Source: Cellvibrio sp. 79 (lineage in GTDB: Bacteria > Pseudomonadota > Gammaproteobacteria > Pseudomonadales > Cellvibrionaceae). From it: a DNA stretch of 64,000 nucleotides. The translations under genes and the position numbers were made by a program. The DNA lies in NCBI GenBank assembly GCA_003056245.1, contig MVDH01000001.1, forward strand, positions 1,488,716 to 1,552,715, in the 5' to 3' direction. Below the pieces are notes generated by a model, which saw only the letters and a program-made list of their open reading frames with translations, searched no databases and was not told the origin of the DNA. Positions 9,388 to 18,051 of the stretch are shown piece after piece (positions within the stretch are counted from its first letter, which is position 1; each line of letters begins with the position of its first letter).

Positions 9388-10245
9388 GTGAATATTATTT
9401 TGGGGATCATCGTCCTCTTCGCTTGTATGCTCGGCGGATTCGTACTGCATGGCGGTAATCTATTGGCAATTTGGCAGCCGGTAGAAATTCTTATTATTTG
9501 CGGTGCCTCCCTGGGCGGAATGATTGTTGCAAACCCGATTTCCGTCAGTATCGGCGTTGTGAAGTCGGCCGGTACATTAATGACACCGTCCAAATTCAAT
9601 AAGTCTTTTTATCTGGAAATGTTGACGCTCTTGTACGACATCCTCAATAAGACTCGCCGTGAAGGGTTGATGGCGATTGAAGGCGATATTGAAGAGCCGG
9701 ATTCCAGCCCGATTTTTGCTAACTATCCGGACATCCTCAAGGATCATCACATCGTTGAATTCATCTGCGATTACTTGCGCATTATGGTCGCCGGCAATAT
9801 GGCACCTCATGAGTTGGAGTCATTGATGGAGCAGGAGCTGGACGGCCATCATCAGGAAGCCTCGCTGGTTCCCGGCGCGATTCAAAACGCGGCCGACGGT
9901 TTACCAGGGTTCGGTATCGTAGCGGCGGTATTGGGCGTGGTGATTACCATGGGTAAGATTGGCGGCCCTCCTGCGGAATTAGGCCACTCTGTTGGTGCAG
10001 CATTGGTGGGTACACTGATGGGTATTTTGTTCGCATACGGCATGATTGGCCCGTTTGCAAGTTATTTGAATCACAAACTGCGCGATGAATCCCGCGCTTA
10101 CGAATGCATCAAAGCTGTGCTGGTTGCCTCTATGAACGGTGTGCCGCCGCAAGTTGCTGTTGAGTTTGGTCGTAAAGTCTTGTTCCACAGTGTTCGCCCC
10201 AGCTTTAAAGAGTTGGAAGAACAATATCGCGCAAGCAAAAAATAA
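9388..10245 (+). CDS. motA: Flagellar motor stator protein MotA
   Basis: With MotB, forms the proton-driven stator of the flagellar motor in the inner membrane. The 285-residue product has four membrane segments (1-25, 32-50, about 165-190 and 200-225). It carries the conserved stretch GLPGFGIVAAVLGVVITMG and the cytoplasmic loop that contacts FliG. I chose GTG 9388 because a GGGGG ribosome site precedes it and the length then matches the family; the frame stays open to TTG 9337. motB follows after 11 bp, so the two are co-transcribed. Confidence 0.94.
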   Translation: MNIILGIIVLFACMLGGFVLHGGNLLAIWQPVEILIICGASLGGMIVANPISVSIGVVKSAGTLMTPSKFNKSFYLEMLTLLYDILNKTRREGLMAIEGDIEEPDSSPIFANYPDILKDHHIVEFICDYLRIMVAGNMAPHELESLMEQELDGHHQEASLVPGAIQNAADGLPGFGIVAAVLGVVITMGKIGGPPAELGHSVGAALVGTLMGILFAYGMIGPFASYLNHKLRDESRAYECIKAVLVASMNGVPPQVAVEFGRKVLFHSVRPSFKELEEQYRASKK

Positions 10246-10256
10246 GGGCTTGAGTG

Positions 10257-11255
10257 ATGGAAAAAGGCGCAACACAACAACCGATTATCATCAAGAAGAA
10301 AAAGGGGCACGGCCATGGTCACCATGGCGGCTCCTGGAAGGTCGCGCTCGCGGATTTTATGACCGCGATGATGGCGTTCTTTTTGTTGATGTGGTTATTG
10401 GGCAGTACTTCGCAAGAAGAGCAAAAAGCGATTGCCGGTTATTTCCAGGACCCGGGTAGCGAGTACGTGGTGGGCGAAGGCGGCGCTGACCTTGGTTTGA
10501 TTAACCAGGACCAGCCGCTCAAACAATCGCAATCCGAGCAACCGGATAATGAAATGGCGAGCGATAAGGAAGCGAACAAAGATCACGATCAGGAAATGAC
10601 TGAAGATCAAGTTAAAAAGGAAATGGAAAAAATTGAAACCCAACAATTGGAAGAATTGAAAAAACAATTGGAAACCGAAATCAATTCACTCGATTCGGTA
10701 TTCCAGCAAATCAAAGACCAGATTCTTATCGATTTCACGGCGTTGGGATTGCGCATCCAGATTGTAGATAAAGACCAGCGCCCGATGTTTGATGTTGGTA
10801 GCGCGAATTTACAGCCCTGGTCGTCGGAAGTATTGAACGCGTTAGCGCCCATCCTGAATAAGGTGCAAAACAAAATCAGTATTACCGGCCACACAGACTC
10901 AACACCCTACGGCGCTGGTGCGACTTACACGAACTGGGAGTTATCGGCTGATCGCGCCAACTCAGCGCGACGTGCGTTGTTGCAGGGTACATATCCGGAG
11001 CAAAAAGTTGCTACTGTGCAAGGGATGGGATCGGCTGCACCGTTATTGGTGGATAAGCCAAATGAACCGATCAATCGCCGTATCGCTATTATCGTGTTGA
11101 AAAAAGCGGTGGCGGATGCATTGGGCAGTGGTGCAGGTATCGACAGTAATAGCCTGATTAAATCCGGCGATCCGTTTAGCCCTTCAGGCACTGCGCCCAA
11201 AATTCTGTCGCCATCGGAAGTGAACGATGCAATCGATGCGGAGAGTGCACAATAA
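10257..11255 (+). CDS. motB: Flagellar motor stator protein MotB
   Basis: Peptidoglycan-anchored partner of MotA. The sequence shows a Lys/His-rich cytoplasmic N-terminus, one membrane helix (ADFMTAMMAFFLLMWLL) with the proton-binding Asp at residue 33, and a plug/linker rich in Gln and Glu (about 85-150). An OmpA/Pal-type peptidoglycan-binding domain follows (ITGHTDSTPYG, WELSADRANSARRALL, NRRIAIIVL). At 332 residues it has the usual length. ATG 10257 is preferred to GTG 10254 given AAGGG upstream. It is convergent with the GGDEF-EAL gene. Confidence 0.94.
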   Translation: MEKGATQQPIIIKKKKGHGHGHHGGSWKVALADFMTAMMAFFLLMWLLGSTSQEEQKAIAGYFQDPGSEYVVGEGGADLGLINQDQPLKQSQSEQPDNEMASDKEANKDHDQEMTEDQVKKEMEKIETQQLEELKKQLETEINSLDSVFQQIKDQILIDFTALGLRIQIVDKDQRPMFDVGSANLQPWSSEVLNALAPILNKVQNKISITGHTDSTPYGAGATYTNWELSADRANSARRALLQGTYPEQKVATVQGMGSAAPLLVDKPNEPINRRIAIIVLKKAVADALGSGAGIDSNSLIKSGDPFSPSGTAPKILSPSEVNDAIDAESAQ

Positions 11256-11278
11256 CTCTGTTTTTTTTGGAGCTGTTA

Positions 11279-11300
11279 AAGCACTGCGTATGCAGTGCTT
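11279..11300. terminator. Hairpin between motB and the convergent GGDEF-EAL gene
   Basis: AAGCACTGC pairs perfectly with GCAGTGCTT around a GTAT loop. The stem includes the first two bases of the minus-strand gene's stop codon. A T8 run lies on the motB side at 11261-11268, before the stem. It is probably a weak bidirectional terminator or a 3'-end protecting hairpin. Confidence 0.55.
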
Positions 11301-13830
11301 AATTGAGTTCAGCTTTCACTGCTTGTGTTAAAAATATTTTCTCAACCGGCAGCGGGTGCCCGATGTGATAACCCTGCACAAAATCCACACCCATATCTTT
11401 CAATATTTCCAGGATCGCTTCGTTCTCCACGTATTCGGCCACGGCTTTTTTACCGAGCGCCTGGATAACCTGGATCATGGATTTCACCAGCGTCTGGTCA
11501 ATTTGGTCGCGATGCAAATTCTGGATAAATGAACCATCCAGCTTGATGTAATCAGCGGGTAAATCTTTTAAATACGCAAAGCTGCTAAAACCCGAACCAA
11601 AATCATCCACAGAAAAACTGCATCCGAGTTTGTGCAAATCGGCAATCACCTTTTGGGTGATATGTAAATTGAACAGGCTCGCGCTTTCCGTTAATTCAAA
11701 GGTGATGCGTTTGGGATTCACTCCAGTTGCATTCAGGCTTTCCAGAATAGTTGGTGTGAGGTTTTCATCTTTAAATGCTTGCGCAGATAAATTGATGGCG
11801 ATGTGATTCAGCTCGGGGTGCTCATGCAACGTATGTATCGCTAGCTTGATAATCCAGCGATCCAGCAAATGCATTTCCCCGGCGGATTCCAACGCAGGAA
11901 TAAATGTATCCGGCCCCACAATTCTTCCATCCGGTTCGCGCAATCTCACCAGTGCTTCATAATAGGAAACACGGTTATTTTTTACATCGAAGATCGGCTG
12001 GAAATAGAGCACCATGCGATCTTCCATAATCGCCTTGCGAATTTTTTGCGACGTATTGACCGAATGGCGCAACTCGTCGCTCTCGCTATCAAGCGGATCG
12101 TATTGGTGAATTAAATTGCGTCCACGCCCTTTGGCAACATAGAGGGCAATATCAGCGCGCATTAAATGTTCTTCGGGATTATTGGTACTGCCATCAATTA
12201 GCGTTAAACCAATACTGCTACCCAGGCTAATGCGTTGTTCCTGTAATTGGAATGTAAACTCCGCCACGATTTGCTGGATGTTGCGTGCAAATTCGTAGAC
12301 TTCATTGGACTTGATATCGCGCAATAAAATCGCAAATTCATCGCCTCCCAAACGGCATAAAATATCGGTGCCGCGAATGCGCTTGCTGAGCAAGTGCGAC
12401 ATTTCCCGCAGCACTTCATCGCCTTTCTGGTGGCCGAAAGTATCGTTAATGACTTTGAAGTGATCGAGGTCCAGATACACCAGCGCATGCTGGCGATTGT
12501 TGCGCACTGAATCGGCGGTGAGTTGCGCAAGCGTGGACTCAAAGAAATGGCGATTGTATAAACCGGTTAATGAATCGTGCATCGCCAGGTATTTTAATTG
12601 TTCCTGGGATTCGCGCCGCTCGGTAATATTATCCAGGCAGATGGTGAGGTTTTCTGAACCTTGCAATTTAGTGGAGCGGCTGATCTTGAGTTGTACCCAT
12701 AATTTCTGACCGCGGTAGTTGCTCAGGCATAATTCAAATTCGGGACAGGGTTTATTGTGTTGCAATGATTTGCGGATTTTATTTTTAAATAAGGCGTACT
12801 GGTTAAAGTCTTCGCTGGAGACAAATGTTTCCAGTGATTTTCCCAGGCACTCATTGATTGAAAAGCCCATCATGGTTTCCCATGCCTGGTTTAAATACTG
12901 GATTCTAAAATCTGCGTCCAATTCCATCACGACCGATTGCAAATCGTTGAGTAATTGGTGGTGGCTTTCGTAGAGCGCGCGATATTCGCGCTCGCGCTCC
13001 TGCACGGTTTTTACCCGCTCGGCAAATTGTGCGTTGCTAACCAAATAGTCATCGCGATGGATGGCGATATCGCACACCTTGCGCAACTGCTCGGCGCGAA
13101 AGGGTTTGGGGAGAAAATCTACCGCGCCCAACAGCATTAATTCTTCCGCCTGGTCGATAGTGGTATGCGCCGTCATGATCACAATGGGCTGGTTTGGATC
13201 AATGCTTTGGATTTCCATCAGGATATCGCGCCCGGACAGTTTGGGCAGCATGACGTCCAGCAGGATTAAATCCTGGCGGCCTTGTATCCAGGCGCGCAAG
13301 CCGGCATCCCCTTCACTGGCAAATTCAATTTCAAATGATGCCGATAGCAACCGGCGAATTAAATCGGCGGTATCGGGCTCATCTTCCACCACCAGCAAGC
13401 GTGGTTTGATGGTGTTTGCACTGTCTGGCCGGGTTAATTCTTTTACCAGCGAGGGCAGTTGCGCAATGTGTTCGAGGGGCAACAGCTGGTTGATTCCGTA
13501 CTCACGCGCAGTAACTTCGGCGATCCGTTCACACCAGGTTTGCGCGGTGATGACAATGGGTAAATCAATCCGGCATAGCAGAATCCCGCTGCGCACCAGA
13601 CGCGAAAGCCGCCAGCCGTCCAGATCGGGAATATCAACATCCACAATCAATAAATCGATGGTTTGCTGGCGCAATACACGCAGGGCTTTCTGGGCAGAAT
13701 CAACACAGGTGGTGGTAACTCGCGCAAGTACTTGCAGGCTGGCGTCAATGGTCGCCAGCGCTTTGGGGTCGTTATTAACAATTAGTATGCTAATAGGTAA
13801 ATCAGGTTGATAGGTGTTATTGGGTAACAC
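11299..13830 (-). CDS. Response regulator with REC-REC-PAS-GGDEF-EAL domains
   Basis: A cytoplasmic c-di-GMP turnover protein of 843 residues. Domains: receiver 1 (~13-130, altered acidic pocket NND but Asp kept in LIVDVDIPD); receiver 2 (~146-265, VVEDEPD, LLDVMLPK, LPKPF); PAS (~300-415); GGDEF with intact GGDEF at 495-499; and EAL with EALVR at 625, DDFGSGFSS and KLDGSFI. Both the synthase and the phosphodiesterase sites look intact, so the net activity cannot be told. The GTG start 13830 has CGGAG upstream. It lies next to motAB, a common target of c-di-GMP, though this is only suggestive. Confidence 0.92.
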   Translation of the reverse strand: MLPNNTYQPDLPISILIVNNDPKALATIDASLQVLARVTTTCVDSAQKALRVLRQQTIDLLIVDVDIPDLDGWRLSRLVRSGILLCRIDLPIVITAQTWCERIAEVTAREYGINQLLPLEHIAQLPSLVKELTRPDSANTIKPRLLVVEDEPDTADLIRRLLSASFEIEFASEGDAGLRAWIQGRQDLILLDVMLPKLSGRDILMEIQSIDPNQPIVIMTAHTTIDQAEELMLLGAVDFLPKPFRAEQLRKVCDIAIHRDDYLVSNAQFAERVKTVQEREREYRALYESHHQLLNDLQSVVMELDADFRIQYLNQAWETMMGFSINECLGKSLETFVSSEDFNQYALFKNKIRKSLQHNKPCPEFELCLSNYRGQKLWVQLKISRSTKLQGSENLTICLDNITERRESQEQLKYLAMHDSLTGLYNRHFFESTLAQLTADSVRNNRQHALVYLDLDHFKVINDTFGHQKGDEVLREMSHLLSKRIRGTDILCRLGGDEFAILLRDIKSNEVYEFARNIQQIVAEFTFQLQEQRISLGSSIGLTLIDGSTNNPEEHLMRADIALYVAKGRGRNLIHQYDPLDSESDELRHSVNTSQKIRKAIMEDRMVLYFQPIFDVKNNRVSYYEALVRLREPDGRIVGPDTFIPALESAGEMHLLDRWIIKLAIHTLHEHPELNHIAINLSAQAFKDENLTPTILESLNATGVNPKRITFELTESASLFNLHITQKVIADLHKLGCSFSVDDFGSGFSSFAYLKDLPADYIKLDGSFIQNLHRDQIDQTLVKSMIQVIQALGKKAVAEYVENEAILEILKDMGVDFVQGYHIGHPLPVEKIFLTQAVKAELN

Positions 13831-13932
13831 TCTTGAGTCTCCGAATTAATATCCTTTTAGCTGTGCACAAAACACCATTTTCATAATGGAGGGACGAATG
13901 TCCCCTTGATTCCTCCTTGCAGAAAACGGTTG

Positions 13933-13953
13933 ACCGGGCGTTAACCGCCCGGT
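13933..13953 (-). terminator. Hairpin spanning the stop codon of the ThDP enzyme gene
   Basis: ACCGGGCG and CGCCCGGT form an 8-bp GC-rich stem whose five-base loop contains the gene's stop codon. A short T stretch follows on the minus strand. It is likely a terminator or 3'-end stabiliser. Confidence 0.5.
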
Positions 13954-15740
13954 GTTGCAGAGCCATTTACTGCCAGACCTTTGATTCTGTCGCCCATCGG
14001 CGGAACCTCGTTGCGGTCTATGCGTACATCCAGAAGTGTAGGCCCTTTTTTGCTAAAAAGCGCCACATAATCCAGTTGATCAAGCTGGGTCGGGCAATCG
14101 ATAACGATGCCGTCCACACCCATGGATTGAGCCATCATGGCGTAATCGACGGTATTTAATTCCCAGCCGATAGACTCCTGCTGGCCTAAACGTTGGCCGT
14201 GCATCACCATGCCCATGGCCGCATCATTCAATACCAGGAAGACCACCGGTAATTGTTGTTGGGCCGCAACCGTAATTTCCTGTGCACTCATCAGGTAAGA
14301 GCCATCACCCACGATACACAAGGTTGGCGCCATACGATTACCAATCGCAGAACCAATGGCAGCGCCAATCGACCAGGCCATGGAACCGTAACCCATCGCA
14401 ATCCGATAAAGACCAGCGCTATTGCTGCGACTGAGGTAATGGGTTGCCCAGGACCAGCCGTTACCGGCATCGATAAAGATACGGGTATCTTCAGGTAGTT
14501 GGCGGGAAAGGTGGCTCATCAGGCGCTGGGGTTTTACCGGGCGCTCATTGGAATGGCATTTACTTTCATCGGCCAGAGTAAAAAAACCACCATTGGCGTT
14601 GGGGGTTGTGCTGGTTCCCGGCAAGGTTTCCCATTTGCGGCCCCATTTGCGTGCTTCGCGGACTTTTTCCAGCAAGCGCGTGAAAATTACATCGATATTG
14701 CCGAACACATGCAAATTCGCCATGGGGGAACGAGTGAAATGTTCAATGGATGAATCAATATGGACCAGTTTGGTGTTGAGCAAATCATCCTTCCAGCCAC
14801 TGGTTCCCAGCTCACCCAGCTCGGTTCCGACTGCCAGGATGAGATCCACTTCTTTGCTTTGCAGCAGCTTTCTAGCGCTTTCGTGGCCAGCAAAACCATA
14901 AACGCCGCGATATTGCGGATGATGTTCATCTACCCAGGTTTTACCCATTGGGCCAGTTACAAATGCAGCGCCGGTCAGCTCGATAAATTCCATAATCTGC
15001 GCACTGGCTTTACCAACGCCGTTGCCGATGTACATCACCACATTGTCGACCTTGCCCAGCTTTTCACCCAGGCGGGCGATGGCGGAATCGTCGGCCATGG
15101 CGAAATCGTGAATCAACAGATCGCTGTGGATATGGGCTTTGATGGTCGCGGGTGAGCGCAAAATATCAGCGGGAATACTGATATGCACCGGTCCGTTAGG
15201 TTTGCGGTGCGCGGCCATAATGGCGGATACCAGTTTGCTTTCCAGTTGCTCGTGATGGGACACCAGCGTATTGAATTGGGTCACGTAACGGAACATGCCC
15301 ACGGTATCTATCGCGGTGCAGCTGGATTCCTGTAAGGCGCGCTTGCCGAATTTTGGCAGCGGCGTCTGGGCAGTAATTACCAGCATGGGCACTTCATCGG
15401 CGAGGGCGGAGGCAACACCGGTGATCAAATTGGTTGCACCCGGACCGGTGGTGGCACATACCACACCCATTTTGCCGGTTTCGCGGGTGTAGCCATCGGC
15501 CATAAACGCCGCGCCGCATTCATGGCGGGCAACCACAAGGCGTGGTCCACCGCGCCTTTCACTGCGCGCGAGGGAATTCAAGAGTGGCTCAATCGCACCA
15601 CCGGGAACGCCAAAAACAGTGTCGATACCCATTTGAGTCAGGTAATCGACCACCAAATCAGCGTAAGTGGTAGCAATTTCCGGTTGAGCCAAGGATTCTA
15701 TGGTGGGAGCAAGATAGGGGATGTTTACGAGCTGTAGCAT
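13941..15740 (-). CDS. Acetolactate synthase-like thiamine-diphosphate enzyme
   Basis: A ThDP-dependent enzyme of 599 residues with the three-domain acetolactate synthase fold. Seen: GVPGGAIEPLL and the ThDP-activating Glu at 74 (VVARHECGAAF), TTGPGATNLITG, a central Rossmann-like domain, and the ThDP/Mg motif GDGSYLMSAQE...VLND near 475-505. No small-subunit gene lies nearby, so it is more likely an orphan member of the family (pyruvate decarboxylating or another 2-oxoacid enzyme) than the biosynthetic IlvB. ATG 15740 is chosen because AAGGTG precedes it; the longer frame to 15842 adds residues with no family resemblance and has no ribosome site. Confidence 0.85.
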   Translation of the reverse strand: MLQLVNIPYLAPTIESLAQPEIATTYADLVVDYLTQMGIDTVFGVPGGAIEPLLNSLARSERRGGPRLVVARHECGAAFMADGYTRETGKMGVVCATTGPGATNLITGVASALADEVPMLVITAQTPLPKFGKRALQESSCTAIDTVGMFRYVTQFNTLVSHHEQLESKLVSAIMAAHRKPNGPVHISIPADILRSPATIKAHIHSDLLIHDFAMADDSAIARLGEKLGKVDNVVMYIGNGVGKASAQIMEFIELTGAAFVTGPMGKTWVDEHHPQYRGVYGFAGHESARKLLQSKEVDLILAVGTELGELGTSGWKDDLLNTKLVHIDSSIEHFTRSPMANLHVFGNIDVIFTRLLEKVREARKWGRKWETLPGTSTTPNANGGFFTLADESKCHSNERPVKPQRLMSHLSRQLPEDTRIFIDAGNGWSWATHYLSRSNSAGLYRIAMGYGSMAWSIGAAIGSAIGNRMAPTLCIVGDGSYLMSAQEITVAAQQQLPVVFLVLNDAAMGMVMHGQRLGQQESIGWELNTVDYAMMAQSMGVDGIVIDCPTQLDQLDYVALFSKKGPTLLDVRIDRNEVPPMGDRIKGLAVNGSATPGG

Positions 15741-15922
15741 GGACTTCGCACCTTGGGTTCCAAAAGTGAGTGGTCCATCACAGTTGATGAGTTCTAAGTG
15801 TGCTGCACAATATATACCAATGATGAAAAATGTGCCATTCATTTAATGATCAAATTGTATAAAGGATGAACTTTTTTGCGGGAAAGGTGCTAAAGAACTG
15901 CAAAGCATGAAAAAACGGGCAT

Positions 15923-15946
15923 AAAAAAGCCCTGGCAAGCCAAGGC
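15923..15946 (-). terminator. Intrinsic terminator after the nitrate transporter operon
   Basis: On the minus strand GCCTTGGC pairs with GCCAGGGC (one G-T pair), immediately followed by six Ts. It lies about 90 bp after the last nrt gene. Confidence 0.7.
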
Positions 15947-16034
15947 AAACAGAGGATGTTTTCGCCTTACTTTTGCTTGCCCGCCGTTACTGAGGCACCA
16001 GCGAAGTGCAGGAAAGCAAAACGGTGTTGCGAAA

Positions 16035-16895
16035 TCAGGCGACGCTTTTAGCCTGTGCAGGCGCGTCTTTTTCAAGTTGCTTCTCCGCGCGTTTGGCGGA
16101 AATAGGCTCAATTTTTTTTTGTTTCTCATAAAGGAAGCGCAAAACCGCCGAGCGGTAACCGTTGTACTCAGCGTTGTCGGCCAGCTCCAGGCGATTGCGC
16201 GGGCGCGGCAATTTCACATCCAGAATCTCGCCTACCGTCGCTGCCGGACCATTAGTCATCATCACAATTCGATCAGACAGCAGCACTGCTTCGTCTACAT
16301 CATGGGTAATCATAATCACGGTATTGCCCAGCTCGTTCTGGATCTCCATCAATGAGTCTTGCAGATGGGCGCGGGTCAGTGCATCCAATGCACCGAAGGG
16401 TTCATCCATCAATAAAACTTGTGGTTCCATTGCCAATGCGCGGGCGATTCCCACGCGCTGCTTCATACCGCCGGAAATTTCATCAGGACGTTTGTGCATG
16501 GCGTGGGTCATATGGACGAGTTCGAGGTTGTGCTCAATCCATTCGCGCATCTCGGTTTTGGTTTTCTTGCCCTTGAACACGCGCTTCACACCCAGCTCCA
16601 CATTTTCGTAAGCAGTTAACCAGGGTAGCAATGAATGGTTTTGAAAAACGACGGCGCGCTCAGGACCGGGCTCGTTCACCTCGCGACCATTCAGTACCAC
16701 GCCGCCAGTCGTCGCTTGATAAAGACCGGCAACAATATTCAGCACTGTAGATTTACCGCAACCCGAGTGACCAATCAGCGATACAAATTCACCTTTTTTG
16801 ATTTTCAAATCGACATCGCGCAATGCGCAAAACGGACCTTTGGGGGTGGGGAACTCGATTCCTACTCTGGTCAACTCCAAATGGATCTGGCTCAT
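16035..16895 (-). CDS. nrtD: Nitrate-type ABC transporter ATP-binding protein (NrtD/NtrD family)
   Basis: The energising subunit of a nitrate/nitrite ABC importer, 286 residues. Seen: Walker A GHSGCGKST, Q-loop VVFQNHSLLPWLT, signature ISGGMKQRVGIARAL, Walker B VLLMDEPFGALDALT and switch His in ITHDVDEAVLLSDR. The C-terminal tail is charged and lacks the sensor domain found in NrtC fusions. ATG 16895 is chosen because AGAGGAAA precedes it, rather than the frame start at 16913. It is last in the operon, 90 bp after nrtB. Sulfonate and taurine transporters are close relatives, but the binding protein supports nitrate. Confidence 0.88.
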   Translation of the reverse strand: MSQIHLELTRVGIEFPTPKGPFCALRDVDLKIKKGEFVSLIGHSGCGKSTVLNIVAGLYQATTGGVVLNGREVNEPGPERAVVFQNHSLLPWLTAYENVELGVKRVFKGKKTKTEMREWIEHNLELVHMTHAMHKRPDEISGGMKQRVGIARALAMEPQVLLMDEPFGALDALTRAHLQDSLMEIQNELGNTVIMITHDVDEAVLLSDRIVMMTNGPAATVGEILDVKLPRPRNRLELADNAEYNGYRSAVLRFLYEKQKKIEPISAKRAEKQLEKDAPAQAKSVA

Positions 16896-16985
16896 GGGAT
16901 TTCCTCTGTTCAATTCTGTTTTGAAAATAATTTTCGAAATAATTTTAAATGCAATCTACGCAACGCAATTTGCGTGCCTGTTGTA

Positions 16986-17963
16986 TCAGCGCACGACAGC
17001 ACTCTTGTCCCAATTCACGTAGGTTTGCAGCATTAAGATGGCGCGGTCAAGTAAAAATCCAATCAAACCAATCACCAAAATGGCGAGGCAGATACGGCTG
17101 AGTGAATCCGATGAGCCATTCTGGAATTCGTCCCACACAAATTTTCCAAGGCCGGGATTTTGCGACAGCATTTCTGCGGCGATTAACACCATCCACGCAA
17201 TTCCCAATGAAATGCGCAAACCGGTAAACATCATTGGAATTGCAGACGGCAGCACAATTTTAATAACGTGAGTGAACCAACCTAAACGCAATACGCGGCT
17301 CACATTGATTAAATCCTTGCTGACACCGGCAACACCGACTGCGGTGTTAATCATGGTGGGCCACAGCGAGCAAAGGCTCACGGTGAATAATGAAATAATG
17401 TAGGACTTGGAAAATGCCGGTGAGTCAGAAACATAAACCGCGCTCACTACAATGGTCACCAGTGGCAGCCAAGCCAACGGTGAAACCGGTTTGAATAATT
17501 GGATTAGCGGATTGATCGCACTATAAAGTGTTTGGCTTAAACCGATCATAATGCCGATTGGAATGGCGATTATTGTTGCCACTAAAAACCCGGACAACAC
17601 GGTGATCAAACTGGTTTTGATTTTATCGAAAAAAGTAGGGCGGCCACTGAATTCGCGTGTATCTAATTTTGCGGTAGGATCTTTCACTAACAATTCCGCA
17701 TTGCGCTTTTCCTGGCGTTCATAAAATTGTGCCGCGCGATCATGTTCGGATTTATATTCATCGACCAGATTGCCCCATTGCGCGAATACTTGTTTGGGCT
17801 GGGGAAATTCACCGAGTGATGTTTTGATGTTGGGCGCAATGCCATGCCATAGCGCCAGAAAAATTAACAAGCCGATCATGGGCATGCTCACGCCGATAAT
17901 CAGTTCGCGCCATTTGATTTCTTTGAGTTTTTCAAATTTCAGGGTGGCGAGTTTGTTGCTCAT
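16986..17963 (-). CDS. nrtB: Nitrate-type ABC transporter permease
   Basis: Inner-membrane channel subunit of 325 residues. It has an N-terminal helix (MPMIGLLIFLALWHGIAP), a periplasmic stretch typical of NrtB (EYKSEHDRAAQFYERQEKRNAELL), then a run of membrane segments. The EAA loop is in GVAGVSKDLINVSRVLRLGWFTHVIKIVLPSA, which contacts the ATPase. ATG 17963 has AGAGGAAA 6 bases upstream. It lies between nrtA and nrtD on the same strand; a strong hairpin at 17984-18007 precedes its ribosome site. Confidence 0.9.
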   Translation of the reverse strand: MSNKLATLKFEKLKEIKWRELIIGVSMPMIGLLIFLALWHGIAPNIKTSLGEFPQPKQVFAQWGNLVDEYKSEHDRAAQFYERQEKRNAELLVKDPTAKLDTREFSGRPTFFDKIKTSLITVLSGFLVATIIAIPIGIMIGLSQTLYSAINPLIQLFKPVSPLAWLPLVTIVVSAVYVSDSPAFSKSYIISLFTVSLCSLWPTMINTAVGVAGVSKDLINVSRVLRLGWFTHVIKIVLPSAIPMMFTGLRISLGIAWMVLIAAEMLSQNPGLGKFVWDEFQNGSSDSLSRICLAILVIGLIGFLLDRAILMLQTYVNWDKSAVVR

Positions 17964-17983
17964 GACAATTTCCTCTGTTTATA

Positions 17984-18007
17984 CCTGCCGGACCGTGATC
18001 CGGCAGG
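17984..18007 (-). other. Intercistronic hairpin between nrtA and nrtB
   Basis: CCTGCCGGA and TCCGGCAGG form a perfect 9-bp stem with a CCGTGA loop, just before the nrtB ribosome site. There is no T-run after it on the minus strand. This suits 3'-end protection of the binding-protein message rather than full termination. Confidence 0.65.
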
Positions 18008-18051
18008 CTTATGGTTTTTTAACGTTGCGGGGATACTAAAGCTGCCTTACG

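Noticed and set aside
13061-13810. Long plus-strand open frame (249 codons) opposite the GGDEF-EAL gene
   Set aside because: It is antisense to receiver-domain coding sequence with clear protein conservation; its own translation shows no family features.
15890-16129. Minus-strand frame after the nitrate ATPase gene (79 codons)
   Set aside because: It overlaps the nrtD 3' end in another frame and runs through a terminator-like hairpin; basic, low-complexity product with no resemblance to a family.
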